Of a DNA stretch of 64,000 bases, positions 44,470-56,040 are shown piece by piece. Made by a program: the position numbers and the translations under genes. Positions within the stretch are counted from its first letter, which is position 1. Each line of letters opens with the position of its first letter. The notes below the pieces were generated by a model. That model worked only from the letters and a program-made list of their open reading frames with translations. It made no database searches and was not told the DNA's origin. Origin of the DNA: Brassica napus (lineage: Eukaryota; Streptophyta; Magnoliopsida; Brassicales; Brassicaceae); the NCBI RefSeq assembly GCF_020379485.1, contig NC_063448.1:18561726-18625725 (forward strand), in the 5' to 3' direction.

Positions 44470-46020
44470 AATTGTTTAAAGTGTATCATTATAATTTAAT
44501 TGTAAGAGAAAAACATGTTTTGATTTCCCGAAGAAAAAAATGTTTTAAATTATTGGCAATTCATGAAAACTATAATCAATTTGGACGACAAATTGAAAAT
44601 AAAACTAAAACCTAAAACATATTACAGCTACCTACGAAATACTGAGAGGGCAAAAGCAGCTGTAATTAGACCCAGAGATTGAAAACTTCATACTGTCTCA
44701 AATAACAATAATTGCATTTTCCATTCATTAGTGGAGTTATCTTTTCGTTAAGTGGTTTTCACTTCTAAAATGTGCTGAGGAAAATAATTCTTTTTTTTTT
44801 CATTTTACTATTGTTAATTATTATAAATCTATTTTTTTTTTAAAAGTATAAATATATATATTTAGAAGGCTAAATATAATAAAAGTTAACATAATTTATA
44901 ATGGATGGAAAATGTAAAATACCAGATGAAAACATGTGCTTTACTGTAACCAGAGAATATTAGGTTGGTTCCACATTGATAGGATTTTGGGGTGAATCCT
45001 AACTAACGTTTTTCAGACCTGAAAACAAAGGATAAATATTGACAAAGAACAACATGAATATAAGAATGTCATTTACATCAAAATCATATTAGTATTCTTG
45101 CACTCTCGACAACAATAATGCATGTTTAGCAAAGACTTTTAAGCAACCATGGACTTTTAAATGCTGTTTATAAAAATTTAGCAATAAAAATAGATAAAAA
45201 GTGATTACCTTTTATTTGTATCTCCAATCGTTGACCAGATAAAATATTCGAGTGATGACATAATATTTATAAAATGAAAGGAAAGTTAGTCATCCGATTA
45301 ACATAATTGTGAGACCTGAAGAAGTCGGCATTTCTTTGTTGTCATTTTCTTCAGAGGTTTCTTACTTCTGTAGAAGCAACATAAGTGAAAGTTAGTGGGA
45401 AGTTACTAACTTGTAGTGGAAAATTTGAACGTGATACATAAATTAAGGGATTTAGATTTTGGTTTCAAAATAAATCGATTAACAATTGTTTTTCTTTTTT
45501 ATTGATATTAAGTTTTTAAACATGATTATGTGTCAAATTTTTATTGGTGAAGTGACTTGTGCTTTAGTATATAAGGGATTTGATTGGGTGTTGATGTTTA
45601 TTAGTTATTATTTTAATCAGATCTAAAAATAAAATGTAAATATAGAACTAATTAATATAAATTACCAAATAACACAAGTAATAATAAAAATAATGATTTA
45701 TTGTAACTAATTGTAGAATTGGAGAAATAATATATATGTTTTATCAATTTTGGTTCGTTATCAATTTTTATATATAATTAAATAAAATACTTTAACTTTT
45801 TTTATTGAAAGAAATTTAATGGTTATATATTCTTATATAAAAGAATTAGATTTGTAGGTAATGAATTATTATAACTTTTTATATTTTCTAAAGTCTACAC
45901 AAAAACATTTACAAAATAACTTCATGATAAAAGCATTTGATCATTGTATTGGGCCTATACAAAAAAACTCTCTTTTTTATTTCTTATCATCTTATCATCT
46001 GATCATCCGATCAAGTTTAA
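44470..46020. other. AT-rich intergenic DNA
   Basis: No gene or complete mobile element is recognised. Probably old transposon sequence. Confidence 0.4.
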
Positions 46021-47392
46021 TCTTATCTATTAAATAGAAGTATGACTTCTTTCATGTGAGATTTTTTTTTAATTTCGACCATCATATAGAAATTTTATTG
46101 CATGTATTTTATTAAGACTAATAATACATAGAATCTTTGAACTATTTTAATCCTACTATCTTTTGATATCTTTTAATTTTAAATATAAATATATTTATTT
46201 AAAAAATTCTAAAAAATCTGTTTAAAAGATTTTGACAAGATCTTAATTTTCAAAAATTAAATTTAAATAGTTTCACTAATTTTGTAATTAGATCTGAAAT
46301 ATTATTATACATTAATACATTCTGTTACCATCTATAAAATGAAAAATTAAAATTCTATCATATTTTTATCTATTATATAATTATATTCAATCATATTAAA
46401 GAAATTATTATATTGAGCAAAATATGATAAAATTATATTGCATTGATAAATTTATATATTTTATTTTCATTAGTATAAAATATTTATGTTCAAAAATAAA
46501 AATATAATATGTTGGTAAGACGGGTTGATATTAAAAAACTATATAATACATGTATAAACATTAAAATGTATTTCATTAAAGCTAATAGTATAATTTTTTT
46601 GTAACTGCTTGAATCATGACATTCTCCACTTTAAATATAAATATATATTTATATATTATATTTTAAAAATTCTAATAAATATATTGAAAAATATTTTGAA
46701 AATATCCTAATTTTCAAAACGTTTATGTAAATATTTTCACTAATTTCATAATTAGCAATGAACTATTATTATGCATTAATATATATATTAAGTTATCATT
46801 TATAAAATGAAAAATTAAAACTCTATCTTATTTTTATCTACTTTCTAATCATAATCATCATGTTAAAATACAATTCAGAAACTAAATATGATAAGTATAT
46901 TAGATTGATAAATTTATAAATTTTATTTTCATAAATATAAATATTTATAGTAAAATATAGTACGATGAAAAAACGGCTTAACATTAGCAAACTATATCAT
47001 ACATGCATGTATGTCTAAACATTAACATATCTTAGACATTTGTATATACAATAATATATTATCTTAAATGAATAAGACTAAAAAATATTGGTAAAAAGAA
47101 ATCTACCTTTAAACGGTTAGTCGGAATTTAACATAAATTAAATACAAAATAATTTTTAAATATATTTTTTCATGCATATAAGAAAAAAGAAAAATATATA
47201 CTAAAAATTTACAAATACATGTGACGATTTAAAATAATTGATTAATGATAACATGTAAATTATAAAATTATTATATTTGGAATAGTTATACAAACATCTA
47301 AGTATATAATTAACGCTAAATATATATGTCATGAATGATTTAACAGATATGTATATAAAACTGAAAACAAACAACCGCGGATCGAGATCTAG
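46021..47392 (+). mobile_element. Non-autonomous Helitron (A)
   Basis: It starts with TC after an A (TCTTATCTATTAAATAGAAG, a typical mustard Helitron 5' end) and ends ACCGCGGATCGAGATCTAG (CTAG), followed by T. 1.37 kb, AT-rich, no RepHel helicase frame. Confidence 0.7.
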
Positions 47393-48653
47393 TCAATACT
47401 ATTTAAAAAGGAAGAAATCCTAAAAATCTACTTACAAAAGGTTGTTACACCTATTCATTTTTTAGTCCAACCTATTGTATACAACTAAATATTATTAACT
47501 ATCCCCTATTATATAGCAATCATATAATGTCCTCTAATGTTTAAATAAATCTCACCCACTTTAATAAGATCATGACTACATATATGGAATGTTTCAAATG
47601 GTTATTTTACTTAAACCAACTTTCTTCAATCCAACATATATACATTTGATATAAACGGCACCGAAGTTTCAATACGTAGGGGTCATTATCTTATATACCA
47701 TCATCCTCCATTAGATCAAAATTTTCTTACGAGATCAACTTTTGAAATATAAATAAGCCATGTCTTATTAAACATTATTGATCAAACCTCAAGAGTATTT
47801 TCCACCCAAAATTTTATAAAACGAATCAGTGAATTTTGCTAGGTCTGGGGTTTTTGGACTTAATTAGGTATTTAGAAAAAATATATTTGGGTTCGGATCG
47901 GTTTCTTTCGAATCTGGATGATTTCGACTCCATAATTCAAATACCTATCATATATCTGTTATTTTTTGTACGTAACGGGTATAGATCTGTTCGGATATTT
48001 AGGACTCAAATAATACTCAATAAACATAAAAATACTCGAAACAAAAAAAAAATATCCAAAAATCTAAACAAATAACCGAAAATCTAAAAAATACTCAAAA
48101 GACCTAAAATTTTACCCGAAATCTGACCCGAGGAACCAAAGAATACCCAAAATTGTATCTGAATACCCAAAAATATATTTTTAAAATTTGAATTTTTACT
48201 CGAAATCCAAAACTATAACCGAAAATTCAAACCAAAAACTCAAAAAATATATGTATACCGAAAACATATCCAAAATACACAAATATATCTAATATACACA
48301 AACATTTTGGGTACTTTCGCTCCCAAACGGGTTTCGGGTAGGTCTCAGACGCAAACAGAGACCCACATTTCTAAAAAAAATACGTATTTTTCTCTGGACC
48401 CGATGTGAACCAGTATTTTTGAGTTGATTTTGGTTTGTTTTTCGGGGTTCATGTAAAATGCCCATGCGTAAGAGAGAATTACATAAGATTTATACAGAAT
48501 TCCAAATAAAATAATTCATGAATTATGTATTTTTAAAAAAAATTAATTCTTTTATATAATTCGACTTTGTAACATAATAATGTAAAATAATCACAAAATA
48601 CTAATTCATATCAAAATTTGTTATAACAAAAGAATCTGCGGGTCAAAATCTAG
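47393..48653 (+). mobile_element. Non-autonomous Helitron (B), abutting A
   Basis: It starts TCAATACTATTTAAAAAGGA directly after the CTAG of Helitron A and ends CTGCGGGTCAAAATCTAG at 48653, followed by T. About 1.26 kb without helicase. The inner part 47830-48420 is made of degenerate ACCCGAAA-type repeats like those of the hAT-like element at 6.1 kb. Confidence 0.65.
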
Positions 48654-48683
48654 TTTGGATTTAAAATAGTACTAATTTGCCGA

Positions 48684-48780
48684 GAAGGTCTTAGTCTAGC
48701 GGCTAGAAGAGTGCCTTAGGCACCTTGGCATCAGGGGTTCAACGTCTCCATGCCTCCTCTTTTCTCTAGAGGGTTGCAAT
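48684..48780 (+). mobile_element. SINE-like Pol III sequence
   Basis: AGTCTAGCGGCTAGAAG resembles a tRNA-type A box, and GGGGTTCAACGTCTCC about 40 bases later a B box (GGTTCRANNCC with one or two changes). No A-tail or target duplication was found, so it may be truncated. It lies between Helitron B and the AHK3 relic. Confidence 0.45.
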
Positions 48781-48848
48781 TCATTCCCTTCTGTTGTTTT
48801 CGTCTCTGATTTTTGATAACTCGTTGATTGGTTTACTCGTCTCTGATC

Positions 48849-49189
48849 TTTGACATCCAGATCCCTGAACTGGATGGGTATATGTCTTATTGTGATATGT
48901 TTTGAAACATGTAAATAAAAACCTGAGAAATTTTCTGTCTTTCTTTTTCTGCATATTTAAGACTACGCGGAGGATACGTGATATAGAAGAGGAGATGGAC
49001 AAGAGAGTTAAGTCTGGGGAAGGTAAGAAGTCAAGTTGGAATCTTCCGGTATTAGACGTGATTCAGGCAACGCATGAGGAGTGTCCAAAGTGTGGAATGA
49101 ATGGGTATGTATCAAAGCCCTTTGAAGCAGAGCAGCTGAACAGGGAAGTATCTCGCTTTTTCAATTCTCCTTCGCATACTAAATCATAA
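48849..49189 (+). pseudogene. AHK3: Relic of the AHK3 cytokinin receptor gene (3' end)
   Basis: Two exon remnants. 48849-48877 reads FDIQIPELDG and ends at a GT donor (48878). 48962-49189 reads TRRIRDIEEEMDKR, then LPVL-DVIQATHEEC, then GYVSKPFEAEQL and ends RFFNSPSHTKS-stop. This is the last part of the C-terminal receiver domain of AHK3, including the lysine of the SKP motif. Damage: a methionine before DIQ is missing, about nine bases are lost at the second exon's start, and four residues (AMTA-like) are deleted after LPVL. The kinase, CHASE and most of the receiver domain are gone. It lies between NTF2A and RAMP4, exactly where AHK3 (At1g27320) sits in Arabidopsis. Confidence 0.85.
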
Positions 49190-50120
49190 AAGAGGGAATG
49201 GGCTGGAAGAAGAATGGTGAAGGAAGACATAAACTCTTGTCTCTTCTGCAACTTGAAGTAGTAGTAAGCCCATATATATCTCTCTCTTTCTTGTCTTAAG
49301 AAACCACATCTTTCTTAAAGCCTTTTTGAACTTTCTTGTAAGAAACAAAAAGAAAAACAGAATGACGATTGCAAAAGAGTGTATATGTAGAAAGGCCAGT
49401 GTGACGATATTGTGGCAGCTAGACCAAGAAACTAAGAACAGTTTCCACTGTAAAATTATATTTTCTCGTTCTTCTCTTCCAAGTTGGTTTGGACAGGGAA
49501 GAGAGGCATTGATAGTATGAATGTGAATGATTTAGGATTCTTGTGTTAGAAGAGTGCAGCATCTTCGTCCAAGATAGGAAGTGGACATTTTAGTTATACA
49601 CACTAGTGCTTGTGATATAAAGGTTGAAGATAGCTTTTACTTTCTCCTTCTCTTTACTCTAGAAATGATTTTAAATGTTTCGTACAAGTAACTAATCGAT
49701 ATTGTTGCCTCGCTGGTGGTTAGCTCTATACAACATTCAAACACATCTTACTTGCATGAAAGAAATGGTTACAAACGAAAATAGCTAGTTTGACTTTGAC
49801 TTTTAAACACGACCGGTAGATGGATTCCCATTTAGAGGTGGACTTGTGCGTGACCATGAGGCTTTCTCGAGCATTTCAGAAGCCCAATAATAGAAGTCCA
49901 ATCATTGACCGCCACGTAGATATCTCACGTCTCGTTAACCAATCACAGAATGGCTGTGACGAGCACGACGTACGCAGTAACGATCCTTTTAAAAGACGAT
50001 GAGAGAACACAGATTTTGAAAAAAAAAAGGAAAATTAAAAGGAAACGCGGAAAGTTTTTCTTCTGCTCGCGAGATTGTCAATTCGATTCCTTGTTTTTAT
50101 TTTTCATCTCCGGCGTAATC
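49190..50120 (+). promoter_or_regulatory. AHK3-relic 3' flank and RAMP4 copy 1 promoter
   Basis: 49190-49700 looks like a decayed 3' untranslated region with no gene. The last 320 bp form the RAMP4 promoter and leader, with an ER-stress element (next entry) and a purine-rich leader near 50020-50060. Confidence 0.5.
49898..49916 (+). promoter_or_regulatory. ER-stress response element, CCAAT-N9-CCACG
   Basis: CCAATCATTGACCGCCACG matches the ERSE consensus exactly. In plants NF-Y binds CCAAT and the membrane-tethered bZIP28/bZIP60 bind CCACG during the unfolded protein response. It lies 205 bp upstream of the RAMP4 start codon, a typical promoter position, and RAMP4/SERP1 is a stress-associated ER protein, so the match is meaningful. 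Confidence 0.7.
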
Positions 50121-50986
50121 ATGGTATAGCTCCGATCTCTATCTTTGCTCATTGACTTTCTTATGGTTTGTTCCGTCTATCGGACCATCGGGCTTTGTTT
50201 GTTTAGTATGTGCGGTAGAATCTGACTAGCTATATATGTATCAAAGGATTTACTCTGTGTTTGAAATACGAACCATGGGAACTTTCGCATCATGCCAAAA
50301 CTAATCTATCAATCAATTAGCTAAAAATGAAACCGATTATAAAATGACGACACAGTTGGTTGGATCTCTTTTGAGTTGGATCAGCTATCTGCAATTATGG
50401 TGCTTGATTTTGGAATTCATGGCTAAATCTTATCTGACCTTGCATAGATACATGATTTCAATAATGTTACGAAGTGATTCTGATGACTCTATGGGTGTTG
50501 ATTTTGATGGATTGCAGACAACTTCAAAGAGGCTCGCAGACAGGAAGATTGAGAAGTTTGACAAGAACATTACTAAAAGAGGTTTTGTTCCTGAGACCAC
50601 CACCAAGAAGGGCAAGGATTACCCTGTTGGACCCATTCTCCTCGGCTTCTTTGTCTTCGTCGTCATTGGTTCATGTGAGTTTCCTCTTCTAAATCTCTTC
50701 ACTTTATTAGGTGAAAGTCCATATTCATGCAAGGCACCAAAATGAGCTTCTTCTTTTTTTAGTTAGGTTTCTTGTTTCTTTGATTGATTATACTGGAAGC
50801 TTCCAAGTGTTAACTTTGGTTTTGGTTCTACGTTTTCTTTTACTTCCATACATCACCAGTAACGAACCATTTATAATATAAACCATTTTGATTATACTGT
50901 GTGTATATATATATTGACCTTCCATATGCTTTGTTACAGCTCTCTTCCAGATCATCAGGACCGCAACTAGCGGAGGCATGGCATAA
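50121..50986 (+). CDS. RAMP4: RAMP4/SERP1 ER membrane protein, copy 1
   Basis: Exons 50121-50123 (only the ATG), 50518-50674 and 50940-50986 give 68 residues. Starts MTTSKRLADRKIEKFDKN, ends TATSGGMA. A single tail-anchored membrane helix spans about residues 38-58 (PVGPILLGFFVFVVIGSSLF). RAMP4 (stress-associated ER protein) binds the Sec61 translocon and protects new membrane proteins during ER stress. An intron placed directly after the start codon is unusual but recurs in copy 2. Homologous to At1g27330. Open frames that begin upstream at 50344 are intron read-through, not protein. Confidence 0.95.
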
Positions 50987-52771
50987 ATCGAATCACAGTT
51001 CAAGCTAGAGGAAACGCCTTTTTCAAAATTGAATCTCTTCTTCTTCTTCTTCTTCTTCTTCTGTCTTGACTGTTTTTCCATTATACTGTAGAATGCGTTA
51101 ACTTTCTGTTTACTTTACATGTTATAAAGAATTTTGAGAATCTTTTTCTATAAAAATCTTGTCTTGAAGTTAGTTGCAAATTGCTCTTGTTATGATGCTT
51201 TTCTATACTACTTGTTGACTTGTCTCAACTTGGTTCGCCTACCAAATGCAACTACGATTAAAACTATTTCCCAGCGTTTAGTTAAACTATTTTCTTCCAA
51301 ACAGTTTGGTGAAGCTAGATCATGGTCGGCCAACAGTTGGATGGACCGCGATGATCTGGACCCGACACACCAAATTACACAATCGTTTTTGAATGCCCTG
51401 CACAAAAGTCAAAAAGTTGTGGTGAACTATTCTAGTCCAATCAATAGTCAAGAGAATCAAGAATGCTTTTGAAACGAAATTTCTGATTCAGCAAAATATT
51501 GGAAGTAAATGATAACACATGATGGGAAAACACACACAAATTATTCATTACTAATAATTCTTTTGTTATCATCAATTGGACCGGACCGTCATGTATTGAT
51601 ATGTAATAATAGTTGGAAAAGAATGGAAACATTAATAAGAGGTTATCATCATGAGTTATCTCATCAATCATTTTTTTTCATTTTTAAAATTATAAAATGG
51701 TAATTGGTATGGTTAAATGGAAGTGACATGATTGAACAAAGGCATCATATTTGATGGGGATGACAAAAATGAACCCCCACGCTTTACGACTACTTTACAT
51801 TCCCTGTGGAATCATGATTTTCAAAACTTAATTATTACACCTAAAGAAAAAGATAACCCAAGCCAAATTATTATGCACATGTACTTAATTACATTCCTTG
51901 CACACCCACATTTTCTTCCTTTTTTTTCCAACTTGCACCATTCAATAATGACTTTCTTACAACAGCATAACTTTTGGAATCAAGTTTTTTTTTTACTTGG
52001 TGTAAGGAATCAAGTTATTTGCAGTCATTCTTTCTGACGGATGTCTGGCACTTAGACATATATGTATGTAAACATCTCTAGCTTCCAACTCTACATAATG
52101 TTGCAACATATCTCTCTATCTTCCAACAACATGCATGATTCTTGCCTTCTTCCTCTCTTACATGTGGGAGTTCTTATGCAACTTAGCATTGTATTCGAAT
52201 AATGTTTGTTTCCGTAAGAATCTAACATAAGATACCAAGAAGATTGCAACTGCAAGTATGACTAGTAGATCTATTTTGTTGATATTGGTCATAAGGAAGG
52301 TTAAAATTTACAAGAGAGAAAGAAACAAAGGTTGTACTGTTTGGTCTGCTAGAAACATTTGGTTGGTCCACATACAGTTATAACAAGAAAATGAAGAAGT
52401 ATTTTGTAAAATTAATTTGCTGTAGTAAAAAATGGCATAACGTACAGAAGAATAAAGTTAGAAGGGAAAATGAAAAAGGAAGGGGTAAAAGAGGAAATGT
52501 GAAGAATAATTGGGAAGAAGGAAATAATCAGATGGGGCCAAGTTACATGGAAAAAGAAGAAGCAAAAGAAAGATAAAAAGACAATTCAAGACAAAAAGAC
52601 GAAGATGAAGAAGAAGAATTGGTTTTAAAAAGAGACCGAGAGAGAGATGGTGGGAGGTTAACTCTGAAGCCCTTCTTCTTCTTCTTCTTCGTTTGTCTTC
52701 AAATCGGTGTGTTGGTGATGAATGGCTAACTGCCATTGATTCTCTATCTCTCTTTCATTTTTGGTCGGGGC
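50987..52771. other. Intergenic region and LCR promoter/leader
   Basis: A (CTT)n stretch lies near 51040-51060. No gene is seen in 51070-52390. GA-rich 52380-52640 and CT-rich 52670-52690 are probably the LCR promoter and 5' leader. Confidence 0.5.
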
Positions 52772-54551
52772 ATGGAAGAAGAGCTTGCCATGCTCAAACA
52801 GTTCATCGGCCAGCTTCAAGAGCTCTTGCACAACGGCTCTCATCCTCCTTCTTCACCTCCCTCTTCCTCTTCCTCTTCTTCTTCGTCGTCTTTTATAGTT
52901 CTACACAACCCTCACTATCAGAACGGGTGAGTATCTAGATCTAACTAAGTGTGTGCTTTCGTTCCTCTTTTGCAAATTTGGGGAAGTTCGTAAATGTGTA
53001 ATTCTTTTAGGGCTTTTGGTGCAATTTCAATTGTTTCTTGGAATCATCCTTTTGAATTAGCTGAAAGATGTGAAATTGATTCCGATTTGGTCATAGAGGG
53101 AATCATTTTTTTGCTTATAAGAAGTCACACTACATATTTAGTGTTTCCAGTGCTTAAACTGGAAAAAAGGATTGATTGTTCTTTTACTGCTGTTCTCTGG
53201 TGTGAGTGCTTTATATGTTGTTGATGGTTTTTGTTCCCGAATGTGTCTATTTACTGATAGATAGTGTCATGTTTTCTTTCTTCTTTCCTGTTGTTATGGC
53301 AGATGGTGTTTGCCCTTTACTGAGGAAACTTCTGCTGATGATTCTTGTGATCTTCTAATGGCTCCTGGAAAGAGGCCTGGGGGGATCTTCAACATGTTAG
53401 AGACCGTCAAGCAACCTGTCAAACGTTCTCGAAAAGACAAGAAGAATCAAGGAAAATCATCCACCGAAGGAGATGGAAACATGGATCAAGAAATCTGGCA
53501 GGAGTTTCCTCATGATCTCTTCGAATCTGTTGTCTCCAGACTCCCCATCCCTAAGTTTTTCCAGTTCCGTGCAGTTTGTCGTAAATGGAACGCTCTCATC
53601 GATTCAGACAGCTTCTCCCGCTGCTGCACCAACCTCCCTCAGACCATCCCATGGTTCTACACCATAACCCACGACAATGTCAACTCGGGACAAGTCTACG
53701 ACCCTTCTTCCAAGAAATGGCACCATCCCGTTATCCCTGCACTTCCCAAGAAGACTATTGTCTTGCCTATGGCATCCGCGGGAGGTCTAGTGTGCTTCCT
53801 CGACATTGGCCACCGGAACTTCTACGTGAGCAACCCTCTGACCAAGTCTTTCAGAGAGTTGCCAGCGAGGTCGTTCAAGGTGTGGTCTCGTGTCGCAGTA
53901 GGAATGACTCTTAACGGAAACTCCACCAGCGATGGCTACAAGGTCTTGTGGGTTGGATGCGAAGGAGAGTACGAAGTTTATGATTCCTCGAGCAACGTAT
54001 GGACCAAACGAGGGACCATCCCGTCATACATAAAGCTCCCCGTACTGCTCAACTTCAAGTCGCAGCCGGTGGCTATCCAAAGCACGCTTTACTTCATGTT
54101 AACGGAGCCCGAAGGGATATTGTCCTACGACATGGTCTCAGGGCAGTGGAAGCAGTACATCATACCGGGTCCACCGGACCTGAGCGATCACACGCTAGCG
54201 GAGTGCGGGGAGAGGTTGTTGCTGGTGGGTCTTCTGACGAAAAACGCTGCCACGTGCGTGTGCATATGGGAGCTGCAGAAGATGACGCTGCTGTGGAAGG
54301 AGGTTGACAGAATGCCAAACATATGGTGCTTGGAGTTTTACGGAAAGCACGTGAGGATGAATTGTCTAGGCAACAAAGGTTGTCTGATGATGTTGTCCTT
54401 GAGGTCCAGACAGATGAACCGTCTGATTACCTACAATGCTGTTACTAGGGAATGGGCCAAGGTCCCTGGCTGTACCGTTCCTCGTGGGAGAAAAAGGCTT
54501 TGGATCGCTTGCGGAACGGCGTTTCATCCCTCCCCTACGGCTAGGGCTTGA
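52772..54551 (+). CDS. LCR: F-box protein LCR (LEAF CURLING RESPONSIVENESS)
   Basis: Exons 52772-52926 and 53303-54551 with a GT-AG intron, 467 residues, the length I recall for Arabidopsis LCR (At1g27340). Start MEEELAMLKQFIGQLQELL. A Ser run (about residues 33-43) varies among species. The F-box is at residues 116-158 (EFPHDLFESVVSRLP, FRAVCRKWNALID). A kelch-like/F-box-associated beta-propeller follows (GGLVCFLDIG, FYVSNPLTKSFRELP). It is the substrate adapter of an SCF ubiquitin ligase acting in shoot meristem maintenance and leaf shape. Its mRNA is cut by miR394, whose site is intact. Flanked on both sides by RAMP4 genes, as in Arabidopsis. Confidence 0.95.
54299..54318 (+). promoter_or_regulatory. 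miR394 target site in LCR
   Basis: GGAGGTTGACAGAATGCCAA is the complement of miR394 with one mismatch (a T opposite the seventh base from the 5' end of the site). It lies in coding sequence, encoding EVDRMPN. The miRNA sequence is recalled from memory. Confidence 0.85.
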
Positions 54552-54976
54552 TCATCTCTTTTGAGGTTTGTGTCCTCTTGGAATCGAATGGTATGGTTCC
54601 ACCACTCGGTTGGTTGGTTTGTTTTCTGTTGTTTTGATTTTTGGTGTTTTTTTTTTTTTTGAATATTCGGGACTGTAATATACTTTACAAAGGATTCGTG
54701 TTGTGTAATAAATAACTTTGGGTTGTGTGATATAACTGGTGGGATCTGACTAAACACAGTGAAAACTGTTGAACCCTTTTTGTATTCAGAATCAACCACG
54801 TGTGGCGTTCCAAGTGAACTAAAGCATAACATAAAGAAGATATTCTTGATAACATTAACTTGCAGTAAATACAAAGTTGACACATTCTACAAGTAGTATA
54901 AAGAAAGGGAAAAAGAGACGAGAGAGATTATCATATTGAGAATGGATTCTTCTTAGCTTGAATGATGATTAGGTTC

Positions 54977-55627
54977 TTATGCCATGCCTCCACTAGTTGC
55001 AGTCCTGATGATCTGGAAGAGAGCTGTAATAAATAAAGTATACAAGAAGGTTAATAACTCTATTAATACACACATTACACATATAATCAAATGATTGATC
55101 ATGGTTGGTTAATGGTGATGTATGAAAGTGATAGTAGCTAGGCTACTAGCCACATAGGGACGTAATCGTCGAACCAAAAACGAATCTGGAAGAAACACGA
55201 AGCCGAACCCTAAAAGAAGCTATTTGGTGAAAGAGACTGGAAGTCTCACACGAGCCAATGACGACGAAGACAAAGAAGCCGAGGAGGATGGGTCCAACGG
55301 GGTAATCTTTACCCTTCTTTGTGGTGGTCTCGGGAACAAAGCCTCTTTTGGTGATGTTCTTGTCAAATTTCTCAATCTTCCTGTCTGCGAGCCTCTTTGA
55401 AGTTGTCTTCAATCCATCAAATTCAACACACACACACACAGTCAATAATCATTATTATTAAACATAAATGCAGATAAGACGTCAGCTAATACGACTCAAA
55501 TTTCGAAGAGGGGGTGCGATTCTGACATGAGATTCAAAGTTAGGCTTTAATTTAATTATATTTCAAATGCAAAAGTAAATCTTCGAATCATACTGACACA
55601 ATACAGGCAAAGATCGAACTATACCAT
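54977..55627 (-). CDS. RAMP4: RAMP4/SERP1 ER membrane protein, copy 2
   Basis: Minus strand exons: 55627-55625 (ATG only), 55406-55250 and 55023-54977, all GT-AG, giving 68 residues. As far as I can read, the protein is identical to copy 1, although introns and flanks are not alike. Same Lys-rich start and tail anchor. It corresponds to At1g27350. No exact ERSE was found upstream; ATTGG and CGTG motifs near 55862-55878 are in the wrong order. The 3' end is convergent with LCR, about 425 bp away. CA dinucleotides (55426-55440) lie in intron 1. Confidence 0.95.
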
Positions 55628-56040
55628 TGTTTTACTCCGGAGAAGAAACACTCTTGGTAGAGGAAACAAGGAATCGAACAACAATACTTCAAACCCCTTT
55701 TTTTTTCTTCACCTTATAATTTTCAGCTAATAATATGTATCAATATACGGTGTACCGCTACTCTCCCGTGTTTCTTCACCACCACCAGCTAAACAAAGAA
55801 AGGGATCAATCTCCACCGATTGCTATTCTCACACCGCCACCTCGTCACAGCCCTTTTCTAATTGGTTACACATACGTGTGATATCTACGTGGCAATCGAT
55901 ACGTGTACCGTTCTTTTGGAGATTTTTTTCTTTCTAAGATTAGAATCAGGGGAAAGAAATCTGCCGTGTCATGTCAAATTAATGAAGTAATTTTTAATCC
56001 CACGTCTCCGACTCCACTTTATTTTTCCTTTTAAAATAAA

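Noticed and set aside
50344..50745. 133-codon version of RAMP4
   Set aside because: Includes intron sequence at both ends; the ATG-only first exon and GT-AG sites give the normal 68 residues.
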